A stretch of 29,512 nt of DNA from a virus: positions 1 to 29,512 of the IMG/VR virus record IMGVR_UViG_3300025061_000012; one strand, written 5' to 3'. Made by a program: the position numbers and the translations under genes. Positions 13,333 to 20,302 of the stretch are shown here, piece after piece. Positions within the stretch are counted from its first letter, which is position 1; each line of letters begins with the position of its first letter. Under the pieces are notes generated by a model. The model saw nothing but the letters and a program-made list of their open reading frames with translations, did no database searches and was not told where the DNA came from.

Positions 13333-14694
13333 ATGTGGGAAAAACAACGTGCGCAAATCCTTGCGACCATCAAGTCTAAGAAAGGCAAACTTCAAGACAT
13401 CATGAAAAAAGCTGCTGACGATGATCGCATAGCTGACGACGGTGAAGAAGATGAAATTGCCGTACTAGAAGCTGAAATCGAACGTCTTAAAACTAATCTG
13501 GCACGAGTCGAAGGTTTTATTGACGACGCCAAGCAAGTCATTACAGACGCGACCCCTGCTGCTGGTGACAACGAAGAAGAAGCAGCCGCAAGCGCTGAAG
13601 GTGCAGCCGACCCAGCAGATGCCGCCAAAAGTGTAACAGTTAAGCCAAACCACGCCAAAAAAGGCATTGGTTTTGCTCAGCTGACAAAAGCGAAAGCTTT
13701 AGCGGTGCTACAACAAAAGAATGGTAATTATGTCAGTCCGCTCGACATTGCCAAGTCGCAAGGCATGGACTCACGCGTCATTCAAGCGCTAGAAAAAGCC
13801 GCCGCCGTGCTGGACACCTCTAACTCAAGCGGCTTGATTGTAGAAAATCAGCTCGCCAATGAGTTTATCGAGATGCTACGCGCTGAGACCATTGTTGATA
13901 AATTATCATCACAGATGCGCGCCGCACCATTTAACGCAACCATCCCGGGTATGGCGACTGGCGGTATTGCCGCTTGGGTTGGTGAAGGCGAAGCAAAGCC
14001 CGCGACCAATCCGACATTCAATACAGTCGAAATCAAGCATCATAAATTGGCTGGTATTGTCGTGCGTACTGATGACTTACTCAAACTATCCACACCAGGC
14101 ACTGACCAAATGCTACGTGACGATATGATTGAGGCGTGTGCTGCACTTATTGATAACACGTTTATTGATACCGGCGCGCAAACCACCAAGCGCCCTGCCG
14201 GTGTGCTCAACGGTGCTACTAAAATCGACCATACTGGTACCACTGTCAGTAATTATAAAGCCGATCTTGCAGCTTTACGCGCGGCATTTATTAGTAATAG
14301 CTTATCATTAAAAGGCGCTTGTTATGTGATGAGCGAAACCCGTGCCAGTGACATAAGCGAGCTAACCGATGCGCTGGGTAATCCATACTATCGTGGTATG
14401 GACGCGCCCTTCGGTGAAAAAACACTCAAAGGCTTAAAAGTCATTGAGTCTGAGACCGCCGCTGATGTCATCGCTTTAATCAAACCGTCTGAGCTGTACT
14501 TGGCAGACGATGGTGCGGTTGAAATTGCATTTAGTGATCAAGCAACTATTAATATGGGCACTGACGCTGAGCAATTGCTAGTAAATTTATGGCAACAAAA
14601 TATGACAGCCATTCGTGCTGAACGTCATATCACTTGGGCGAAACGCCGCGTAACTGCCGCTGCTTATATTGACTACACTAATGTAATTCCATAA
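13333..14694 (+). CDS. Major capsid protein, HK97 fold
   Basis: The 453-residue protein has a coiled-coil, acidic N-terminal part (about 1-115), a delta-domain scaffold likely removed by the upstream protease. The HK97-type capsid domain follows from about residue 155: L-V-E-N-Q-L-A-N-E-F-I-E, then W-V-G-E-G-E-A-K-P, K-L-A-G-I-V-V-R-T-D-D-L-L, and near the end A-I-R-A-E-R-H-I-T-W. It forms the icosahedral shell. GGAG lies 8 bases before ATG 13333. A strong terminator follows at 14727, so the transcript for capsid can be set apart. Confidence 0.95.
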   Translation: MWEKQRAQILATIKSKKGKLQDIMKKAADDDRIADDGEEDEIAVLEAEIERLKTNLARVEGFIDDAKQVITDATPAAGDNEEEAAASAEGAADPADAAKSVTVKPNHAKKGIGFAQLTKAKALAVLQQKNGNYVSPLDIAKSQGMDSRVIQALEKAAAVLDTSNSSGLIVENQLANEFIEMLRAETIVDKLSSQMRAAPFNATIPGMATGGIAAWVGEGEAKPATNPTFNTVEIKHHKLAGIVVRTDDLLKLSTPGTDQMLRDDMIEACAALIDNTFIDTGAQTTKRPAGVLNGATKIDHTGTTVSNYKADLAALRAAFISNSLSLKGACYVMSETRASDISELTDALGNPYYRGMDAPFGEKTLKGLKVIESETAADVIALIKPSELYLADDGAVEIAFSDQATINMGTDAEQLLVNLWQQNMTAIRAERHITWAKRRVTAAAYIDYTNVIP

Positions 14695-14726
14695 AAGAAA
14701 AACCTGTTTAAATTAAGACCGACCAA

Positions 14727-14754
14727 AACCTCAACCATGTGTTGGGGTTTTTTT
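14727..14754 (+). terminator. Rho-independent terminator after the capsid gene
   Basis: AACCTCAAC-CATGT-GTTGGGGTT (14727-14749) with one T-G pair, followed by five more T. It separates capsid from the portal/connector genes. Confidence 0.82.
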
Positions 14755-14822
14755 ATGAGTAGGTATTGGTAGTGCCCTTCCTTCGCTATCCGTATCTACT
14801 CCTAAAAAAATACGAGGTCATT

Positions 14823-15020
14823 ATGAGAATTAAATATATTAAAGACGCGCCAAATGGTCCTGCAGGAATGCTAGATGAAGTCACTGAATTTGAAGGCAAC
14901 GTCTTAGTATTGACTGGATTTGCTGTCGTCGATGACGGTATCAAAATTAAACCATCAATCGAGCCAAAGCCTAAAACCAAATCAAAGGCTAAAGCAACCA
15001 CTAAAACTGATAGCGAGTAA
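14823..15020 (+). CDS. Small protein with K-rich tail, upstream of portal
   Basis: The 65-residue protein starts at ATG 14823 with GAGG about 8 bases upstream; an ATG at 14766 in the same frame lacks a ribosome site. A compact N-terminal half (M-R-I-K-Y-I-K-D, V-T-E-F-E-G-N-V-L-V-L-T-G-F-A) is followed by a tail of alternating K, P, T and A. The protein at 16622 has the same plan, so the two may be related small head-tail accessory proteins. Confidence 0.65.
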   Translation: MRIKYIKDAPNGPAGMLDEVTEFEGNVLVLTGFAVVDDGIKIKPSIEPKPKTKSKAKATTKTDSE

Positions 15021-15025
15021 TAATT

Positions 15026-16327
15026 ATGGGCATGCTTGATTGGTTCACCGGCAAAAAATCTGCAAGCACCGCCCAACCAGTTAATGGCGGTGGTGTTTGG
15101 CATACCATACATGATCCGTTTACCGGCGCATGGCAACGCAACGAAGAGATTGAAGTCAGCAAGAACGACCAGATGCGCCATCATGCCGTGTTTGCTTGTG
15201 TGTCATTGATTACCCGTGACATTGGTAAGCTCAAAATCAAGACTAAAAGAAAGGTTGAGGGCGTCAGTCAGGTCTGTACCAGCTGCATCAACACTTTACT
15301 AGCCAAGCCTAACGACTTTCAAAACTGGCAGCAATTTGCCGAAGCGTGGGCAACCAGTAAAGCCACATCAGGCAACACATATGTGTGGAAAGTCCGCAAC
15401 ATCTATGGCGAAGTATGGAAATTACAGATACTTAATCCTGAACGCACCAAGCCATTGGTCGACCCAAACGGCAATGTGTTTTATCAAGTCCGTAAGGATC
15501 GTTTGTTTGATTTAGATGAGGATGTTGTGCTTCCTGCGTCTGAGATTATTCACGACCGCTTTAACTGCTTCTATCATCCATTGGTTGGCCTGTCACCGAT
15601 CACAGCTTGCGCACTATCAGCCAGCCAAGGCATCAGTATTCAGCGCAATGCTCAAGCATTTTTTGCGAACGCCTCACGACCATCCGGAATATTGGTTGCG
15701 CCGGGGGCAATTACTGAACAGACCAGTAACGAGTTAAAAGAAAACTGGCAAAAAAACTATTCAGGAAAAGGTAACGGTGGCACAGCGGTAATGGGTGATG
15801 GCATGAATTACGTACCAATCTCCGTGGCCGCCAATGACGCGCAACTTGTAGAGCAGTTGAAGCTGTCGGGTGAAATCATCTGTACAGCGTTTAGCGTTCC
15901 CGCTTTTAAAGTTGGGCTTGCAGCATTACCCACTGGCAAGGTAAGCGACCATAACGACATCTACTATAGCGACTGCCTACAGCACTACATAGAATCCATT
16001 GAGACATTACTCAATCAGCACTTGGACTTAGAAGATGGTGTCGAAGTTGAGTTTGATTTAAAAGCCCTACTGCGTATGGATTCAGGCAGTCAGATGTCGT
16101 TCCTGAAAGAAGGTATTGGTGCCGCCATACTATCGCCCAATGAAGCGCGCGCTGAGCTTGGCTACGCAGCGGTATCAGGCGGTGAAAGTCCGATGATTCA
16201 GCAGCAGAACTTTAGCCTTGCTGCTATCGCCAAGCGCGATAGTAGTGCTGATCCGTTCGCCAAAACACCTGCTCCAACAAATGAAGAACCAAAACAAGGA
16301 GAAGATGATGGTTTGGGTAACGCTTGA
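15026..16327 (+). CDS. Portal protein, HK97 type
   Basis: This 433-residue protein matches the HK97-type portal family: A-C-V-S-L-I-T-R-D-I-G-K-L (about 55-67), W-A-T-S-K-A-T-S-G-N-T-Y-V (about 108-120), I-H-D-R-F-N-C-F-Y-H-P-L-V-G-L-S-P (about 174-190), Q-R-N-A-Q-A-F-F-A-N, and the C-terminal N-E-A-R-A-E-L-G. It forms the dodecameric ring at one head vertex through which TerL packages DNA. The start is 5 bases after the upstream gene. Its end overlaps the next gene by 20 bases. Unlike the usual HK97 order, the portal gene comes after the capsid gene here. Confidence 0.94.
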   Translation: MGMLDWFTGKKSASTAQPVNGGGVWHTIHDPFTGAWQRNEEIEVSKNDQMRHHAVFACVSLITRDIGKLKIKTKRKVEGVSQVCTSCINTLLAKPNDFQNWQQFAEAWATSKATSGNTYVWKVRNIYGEVWKLQILNPERTKPLVDPNGNVFYQVRKDRLFDLDEDVVLPASEIIHDRFNCFYHPLVGLSPITACALSASQGISIQRNAQAFFANASRPSGILVAPGAITEQTSNELKENWQKNYSGKGNGGTAVMGDGMNYVPISVAANDAQLVEQLKLSGEIICTAFSVPAFKVGLAALPTGKVSDHNDIYYSDCLQHYIESIETLLNQHLDLEDGVEVEFDLKALLRMDSGSQMSFLKEGIGAAILSPNEARAELGYAAVSGGESPMIQQQNFSLAAIAKRDSSADPFAKTPAPTNEEPKQGEDDGLGNA

Positions 16328-16598
16328 AGACGCAAAGCATCACCTTCGTTATGACGATGATAGTAACGACCCAATGCTGGTGGCTTATATTGCTGCTGCT
16401 GAGGCTGCTATCAATCGATATATAACAGATAAGGTCACGCCAGATACCACTCCTGATATTAAAGTCGCAGCCCTACTGCTAGTTGGTTACTACGACTACC
16501 ACCGCAACATGGATAAAGATATGCCTAGCGATGGTAATTATTTGCCAGCGCCAGTCAGGACTTTACTTTGGCCGTATCGCAAACCAACTGCTATCTAA
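16308..16598 (+). CDS. Head-tail connector, gp6-like
   Basis: The 96-residue protein reads V-T-L-E-D-A-K-H-H-L-R-Y-D, then D-P-M-L-V-A-Y-I-A-A-A-E-A-A-I-N-R-Y, then A-A-L-L-L-V-G-Y-Y-D-Y-H-R, and ends L-L-W-P-Y-R. This is the standard pattern of gp6-like connectors, which form the ring under the portal. I take ATG 16308 because AAGGAG lies 6 bases upstream; ATG 16305 is too close to that site. The gene overlaps the portal by 20 bases. Confidence 0.9.
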   Translation: MVWVTLEDAKHHLRYDDDSNDPMLVAYIAAAEAAINRYITDKVTPDTTPDIKVAALLLVGYYDYHRNMDKDMPSDGNYLPAPVRTLLWPYRKPTAI

Positions 16599-16621
16599 AA
16601 GATGTTTATAAGGAACTGATT

Positions 16622-16837
16622 ATGTATGTACTTACTTTAAAACGCATGATGATTGGCAGAACCATTGTGCAAAAGGGCGAGACTGTTTCTGTCAGCCAAA
16701 ATGAAGGTCATAAGTTATTAAAAAAAGGTGATGTGCTTGCCGTCAAAACTCTAGACCCTGCAGACGCAAAGCCTAAAACAACAAAACCCAAAGTCGTATC
16801 AATCAAAGACGATCCTAAAGATAACGTAGGGGATTGA
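16622..16837 (+). CDS. Small hypothetical protein with K-rich tail
   Basis: ATG 16622 has AAGGAA about 7 bases upstream. The 71-residue protein has a compact half (Y-V-L-T-L-K-R-M-M-I-G-R-T-I-V-Q-K-G-E-T-V) ending in K-K-G-D-V-L, then a P/K/T tail. It resembles the gene at 14823 in plan. It probably is a minor head-tail or decoration-type accessory protein, but this is inference. Confidence 0.65.
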   Translation: MYVLTLKRMMIGRTIVQKGETVSVSQNEGHKLLKKGDVLAVKTLDPADAKPKTTKPKVVSIKDDPKDNVGD

Positions 16838-16842
16838 TAACA

Positions 16843-16971
16843 ATGGCTTGTAAAGGATGCGAGGCCCGCCGTGAGTGGATTAAACAAAGAACCGAAGAAG
16901 CCAGAAAACGAGCAAAGCAACTTATTACCAAGCTTAATAACACTGGTGACCAAACTGGTCGAACAAAATAA
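16843..16971 (+). CDS. Small CxxC protein, 42 aa
   Basis: ATG 16843 begins 42 residues with M-A-C-K-G-C-E-A-R-R-E-W-I-K at the start, a C-x2-C pair followed by a strongly basic helix. Small CxxC/RR-type proteins of this form are seen among connector genes of related phages. GGGGA lies about 8 bases upstream. It overlaps the 81-residue gene (16871) by 101 bases in another frame; both could be made. Confidence 0.6.
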   Translation: MACKGCEARREWIKQRTEEARKRAKQLITKLNNTGDQTGRTK

Positions 16972-17116
16972 CGTACTGATTGAGCAGTCAGCCGAAAAAG
17001 AACGGGTGATATTGCGATTGCTTGATCAGCATGATGAGATATTAAACGAGCTTGTCGAACAGCAAGAAGATGACGATGAGCAAACAGGATCTACCTTTTT
17101 AGATATGGACGGATGA
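16871..17116 (+). CDS. Coiled-coil-like small protein, nested start
   Basis: The 81-residue frame begins at GTG 16871 with GCGAGG about 6 bases upstream, inside the CxxC gene. It is helical and acidic (L-P-S-L-I-T-L-V-T-K-L-V-E-Q-N-N-V-L-I-E-Q), ending in D/E-rich residues. Without it, bases 16972-17117 would be empty in an otherwise tightly packed operon, which supports it as real. No family is recognised. Confidence 0.6.
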   Translation: MSGLNKEPKKPENEQSNLLPSLITLVTKLVEQNNVLIEQSAEKERVILRLLDQHDEILNELVEQQEDDDEQTGSTFLDMDG

Positions 17117-17117
17117 T

Positions 17118-17468
17118 ATGGCAGTAAATGCTGGCGAGTTACGCCATAGAGTGATTATTCAAGAGTATATAAAAGGTGGTCGTGATGATGATGGTTATGA
17201 ATTGCCATCGCAATGGACTGAATACATTAAGCTTTGGGCAAAGATTACACCGCTATCTACCAAAGACTTGTTAAGCGCTCAAGCTGCGGATTCAGAAGTA
17301 ACCGCACGTATGAAAGTGCGTTATCGCACTGACATCGATACGACTATGCGTGTTATTTGGAAGGGCCGTATCTTCGCCATTGACTCACAAGGCTTGGATG
17401 ATAACGACACGGGAGTGGAACATACTACTTTCAACCTAAGTGCTGGGGTCGAAGCATTCAAGGACTAG
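17118..17468 (+). CDS. Head-tail adaptor (joining) protein
   Basis: The 116-residue protein has the head-tail joining pattern: A-G-E-L-R-H-R-V-I-I-Q at the start, W-T-E-Y-I-K-L-W-A-K-I-T-P-L (about 33-46), V-T-A-R-M-K-V-R-Y-R and V-I-W-K-G-R-I-F-A-I-D-S. It closes the connector and docks the tail. It follows the previous stop by one base. Confidence 0.88.
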   Translation: MAVNAGELRHRVIIQEYIKGGRDDDGYELPSQWTEYIKLWAKITPLSTKDLLSAQAADSEVTARMKVRYRTDIDTTMRVIWKGRIFAIDSQGLDDNDTGVEHTTFNLSAGVEAFKD

Positions 17469-17471
17469 GCT

Positions 17472-17975
17472 ATGGCAAACGAAATAACCGGACTCGATGA
17501 GGTTCAAGCAAAGCTACGTCAGCTTGGCAACCAACGTAAGGCTAAGAATGCTGCTACACGATCTTCACGTAAAGCAATGAACATCGTCAAAAAAGCGGCT
17601 GTGCTCAACGCCAAAGCACTCGATGATAAAGACAGCCCTGAGAGGATTTGGAAAAACATTATTACCAAGGCTGGCAAAACCAAAGGTGTTGATAATGTGA
17701 TGATGAAGGTTGGTGTCAAAGGAGGCGCTAGAAATTATGGTAACAATGCAAGCAATAGACGCGCTAATAGAATAGGTCGCAGGTATCAAACCCAAGGAGA
17801 TAAGAAAAACCCCGGCGGCGATACTTGGTACTGGAGATTGGTGGAATATGGAAGTGCAACCAACAACGCTACTCCTTTTATGCGCCCAGCACTGAATAAT
17901 AATACGGATGCGGTGCAAACTGAATTCGCCAGAGCTTATAAAGAAGAGCTTGATAAGGAGATTGCCAAATTATGA
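17472..17975 (+). CDS. HK97 gp10-like neck/tail completion protein
   Basis: The 167-residue basic protein starts I-T-G-L-D-E-V-Q-A-K-L-R-Q-L-G and ends with W-Y-W-R-L-V-E-Y-G-S-A, T-P-F-M-R-P-A-L, the signature of HK97 gp10-like proteins. These work at the head-tail joint with the tail terminator. The stop overlaps the next start as ATGA. Confidence 0.88.
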   Translation: MANEITGLDEVQAKLRQLGNQRKAKNAATRSSRKAMNIVKKAAVLNAKALDDKDSPERIWKNIITKAGKTKGVDNVMMKVGVKGGARNYGNNASNRRANRIGRRYQTQGDKKNPGGDTWYWRLVEYGSATNNATPFMRPALNNNTDAVQTEFARAYKEELDKEIAKL

Positions 17976-18145
17976 GCAACTCAAACGTAACAACCGAGAT
18001 TTTAGAAGATCGTATTTTGATTACTCAAGTTCCGCCCTCTGGTCGTAAGTCTAACGCTGCTATTGTGGAACTTAGCTTTAAAGAATGGGTGTCTTTGTCT
18101 GATGCAATCAACAAGGAATTAGAAGACAAGGCGGGTAAGCTATGA
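17972..18145 (+). CDS. Small neck-region protein, 57 aa
   Basis: ATG 17972 overlaps the upstream stop (ATGA), and its own stop overlaps the next start (18142) as ATGA. The 57 residues read R-I-L-I-T-Q-V-P-P-S-G-R-K-S-N-A-A and end helical. Coupling at both ends within a tight operon makes it very likely real. No family is recognised. Confidence 0.7.
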   Translation: MSNSNVTTEILEDRILITQVPPSGRKSNAAIVELSFKEWVSLSDAINKELEDKAGKL

Positions 18146-18504
18146 GCTTTTTACCTATCTATCGTACGCTTAAAATAGATGCTGACGTAAGCGCTCTGAT
18201 TGATGTTGAAAGTAAAGCGTTTGAAGATATTGCACCGTATGGCACACCGGCGCCTTATGTCGTATGGCAAACCATCAGCGGGCAGGCAAACAATCATTTG
18301 GATGAGCCTGCAAATTTTGACGACACGCAGTATCAGTTGATGGTCTACGCAACAGATGCAAAGACCGCCTATGAGCTACGTGATGCTTGTCGAGCAGCGC
18401 TCGAAAAACAATCTTGGATATCAAATCCATCTATCAGTCTATATGACAGCAAGGCAAAACTTTATGGTCGGGGATTCGATGCAAATTGGATCTTAGAGCG
18501 TTAA
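18142..18504 (+). CDS. Tail terminator/completion protein, DUF3168 type
   Basis: The 120-residue protein matches DUF3168: L-P-I-Y-R-T-L-K-I-D-A-D-V-S-A-L-I, then P-Y-V-V-W-Q-T-I-S-G, then the Y-Q-L-M-V-Y-A-T-D strand and A-Y-E-L-R-D-A-C-R-A-A-L. This family caps the tail tube and joins it to the head. It lies directly before the tail tube gene, the usual order. Confidence 0.87.
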   Translation: MSFLPIYRTLKIDADVSALIDVESKAFEDIAPYGTPAPYVVWQTISGQANNHLDEPANFDDTQYQLMVYATDAKTAYELRDACRAALEKQSWISNPSISLYDSKAKLYGRGFDANWILER

Positions 18505-18533
18505 GAAAACACACTACTCACAGGAATAAAATT

Positions 18534-19031
18534 ATGGCTAAGATTAAAAAAGGCGTACTCACGCAAGGCACGAGTGTTTGGATTAAGCACGGTGAAGCTA
18601 GTGCTGCGATATTAACTAAGATGGCTTGTATTACTGGCATTGTATTGGGTGATGATAGTCCAACCGATATCCCTGACACTTGCTTAGAGGAAGAGGATTC
18701 AGCAACGTCGACTTATGGACTAAATACACCGGGTGAAGGGTCTATCACGATTAATACCGATCCCGAAAACGCTACTCATATCACTTTACTGCAGCTTGCT
18801 GATGACCGTGAAGGTGTAGAAGTATTTGTCGGCTGGTCTGACGGCAAGGTCGTACCAACAATAGAAGCTTTGACTGGCGTAGTAACGCTGCCTGAAGGCC
18901 GTACTTGGACCTCGTTCACAGCCTTGCTGAAAAATAGCGCGCCTACCTTCGATCCTGATTCATTGGTTAAGCATACTGTTTCTATGAAGCGTCAGTCTCG
19001 AGCTATAACAGCCTATAAGACTGTGCCATAA
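18534..19031 (+). CDS. Major tail tube protein
   Basis: The 165-residue protein begins M-A-K-I-K-K-G-V-L-T-Q-G-T and has the alternating beta pattern of siphovirus tube proteins, with S-I-T-I-N-T-D-P, V-E-V-F-V-G-W-S-D-G and R-T-W-T-S-F-T-A-L-L-K. It forms stacked hexamers around the tape measure. AGGA lies about 9 bases before ATG 18534; an in-frame ATG at 18486 lies inside the upstream gene. Confidence 0.88.
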   Translation: MAKIKKGVLTQGTSVWIKHGEASAAILTKMACITGIVLGDDSPTDIPDTCLEEEDSATSTYGLNTPGEGSITINTDPENATHITLLQLADDREGVEVFVGWSDGKVVPTIEALTGVVTLPEGRTWTSFTALLKNSAPTFDPDSLVKHTVSMKRQSRAITAYKTVP

Positions 19032-19061
19032 GCGTACTACTACCCCTGATCAGTCAACAAT

Positions 19062-19081
19062 AAGCCTCTTAATTGAGGCTT
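19062..19081 (+). terminator. Weak terminator-like hairpin
   Basis: AAGCCTC-TTAATT-GAGGCTT (19062-19081) has a good stem, but the T-run after it is interrupted (AACTATTTTT). It may lower expression of downstream genes relative to the tube protein. Confidence 0.5.
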
Positions 19082-19105
19082 AACTATTTTTAGAGGATTA
19101 AAAAG

Positions 19106-19459
19106 ATGTCAAAGTTAAATTTATCAGATATTAAAGCCGGTAGTTTGGTAGGAGAAATCCACAAAGAAACGGTTGAGTTCCACCATAATGGCGAATTGTG
19201 CGAAGTTGATATTCTATTCAAGACCCTTCCATTTATAGAAAGCGAATCGCTACATAATCGCATGAATAACAATGAGAGTGTGGCGGCCGAATGGATTAGC
19301 AAGTCTCTGGTTGATGAAAAAGGAAAATTGCAATTTACACAGCAGCAGGTTGAAAAGAATTTTATTCAACCATTAGCAAATGCCATATTTCATAAAGTAT
19401 GGGGGCTTGACAGCCTAAAAAAGGCGATGGAGAAAGCCAAGGTCAAAAAGGATTCATAG
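19106..19459 (+). CDS. Tail assembly chaperone, G-like (upstream frame)
   Basis: The 117-residue protein lies between tail tube and tape measure, where siphoviruses encode the two-frame tail chaperone (lambda G and GT). It is acidic-basic mixed with L-P-F-I-E-S-E-S-L-H-N-R-M, V-A-A-E-W-I-S-K-S-L-V-D-E-K-G-K-L and F-T-Q-Q-Q-V-E. AGAGGA lies about 8 bases before ATG 19106. Near its 3' end is a classical A-AAA-AAG slippery site (19417-19423). The chaperone coats the tape measure while the tube grows. Confidence 0.85.
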   Translation: MSKLNLSDIKAGSLVGEIHKETVEFHHNGELCEVDILFKTLPFIESESLHNRMNNNESVAAEWISKSLVDEKGKLQFTQQQVEKNFIQPLANAIFHKVWGLDSLKKAMEKAKVKKDS

Positions 19460-19740
19460 CTGGTGAGAGTGAATTGCTGTTTGAGCTTGCGCTGGCTGGT
19501 ATTGGAGGCAATACAATACACCAGGTAAAAACCAATCTAACCATGGTTGAGATAAATCAGTGGGCTGAGTATCGTTCAAGGCGAGGCAGTTTAAACACGG
19601 GTAGACGGGTTGAGCAAACCGCAGCAAATATGATGTCAGTTTATATGGCAGCAGTACATAAGCATGAAATTGAGCCGTTGGAATTAATGCCGTATGAAGA
19701 TGATGTTGAAATTGGTTTTGAGGCACAATTTGACGATTAG
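19411..19740 (+). CDS. T-like part of the tail chaperone, made by -1 frameshift
   Basis: This frame is -1 relative to the G-like gene. It is open from 19411, just after a -1-frame stop at 19408-19410, to TAG at 19738-19740. Slippage at 19417-19423 would join 106 residues of the G-like part to 105 residues here, a 211-residue fusion running 19106-19740. The peptide after the slip reads G-D-G-E-S-Q-G-Q-K-G-F-I-A-G and continues with L-F-E-L-A-L-A-G-I-G. No ribosome site precedes the inner ATG codons, so independent start is unlikely. Confidence 0.82.
   Translation, partial: QPKKGDGESQGQKGFIAGESELLFELALAGIGGNTIHQVKTNLTMVEINQWAEYRSRRGSLNTGRRVEQTAANMMSVYMAAVHKHEIEPLELMPYEDDVEIGFEAQFDD
19417..19423 (+). 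other. -1 programmed frameshift slippery heptamer
   Basis: A-AAA-AAG sits in the right register (zero-frame codons CTA-AAA-AAG). The -1 frame is open across it and the zero frame continues to a stop at 19457-19459, so about 36 bases of overlap remain after the site. It is the same heptamer type used in many tail chaperone genes. Confidence 0.85.
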
Positions 19741-19801
19741 TTTGGATAATTACTTTGTTATACACTACTATCTCTAGATGATTAATTATTTAGAGGTTGT
19801 T

Positions 19802-20167
19802 ATGAAACTATATGTACTGGCTAGTGTAATTGGTTTTAGCTGCTTTAGTGCTAATGCCGCTACAAGTTATGGTGATTATAGAAGCACCCCTTGCGTTAGT
19901 GTCATGCAAGCCGCTGAAATCACTATGAATAATCATCAAGTGGGTCAATCCTTTAAAGAGATGCTTTTGAATAGCACAAAACTCGGCGATAACTTGTCTG
20001 AGAAAACAGGTATGCCATTAAAAGAGGCGCAGCTCTTAACTTATAGGATGGCTAGTTCTGCAATGAAAGAGCCAGTGCATGAAAATTCGTTTTATAAAAA
20101 CGTAGCGGTAAGTAAGTTTTCTTCCGAATACCATACTTTATGCGAGATGAAGCATAGAGGTTTGTAA
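19802..20167 (+). CDS. Small secreted protein, moron-like
   Basis: The 121-residue protein starts at ATG 19802 (AGAGG about 8 bases upstream). Residues 1-18 are a typical signal peptide: M-K-L, a hydrophobic stretch V-L-A-S-V-I-G-F, and a likely cleavage after A-N-A. The mature part is polar and helical with two cysteines, which could form a disulfide in the periplasm. It stands alone between the tail chaperone and the tape measure, with its own terminator (20249). That is the layout of a moron expressed in lysogeny. It might act in superinfection exclusion, but no family is recognised. Confidence 0.65.
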   Translation: MKLYVLASVIGFSCFSANAATSYGDYRSTPCVSVMQAAEITMNNHQVGQSFKEMLLNSTKLGDNLSEKTGMPLKEAQLLTYRMASSAMKEPVHENSFYKNVAVSKFSSEYHTLCEMKHRGL

Positions 20168-20248
20168 CCCTTGAGATATTCACGTCTATACTTAGATGGC
20201 GAATAAAAGCAGAAGAATAATTATTGCCATAATTAACTAGTTTTAAGA

Positions 20249-20277
20249 AGCCCTGATTTATTTCAGGGCTTTTTTTA
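20249..20277 (+). terminator. Rho-independent terminator before the tape measure
   Basis: AGCCCTGA (20249-20256) pairs perfectly with TCAGGGCT (20263-20270), followed by seven T. Confidence 0.9.
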
Positions 20278-20302
20278 TACACAAAATAAGGAAAATGCAG
20301 TC

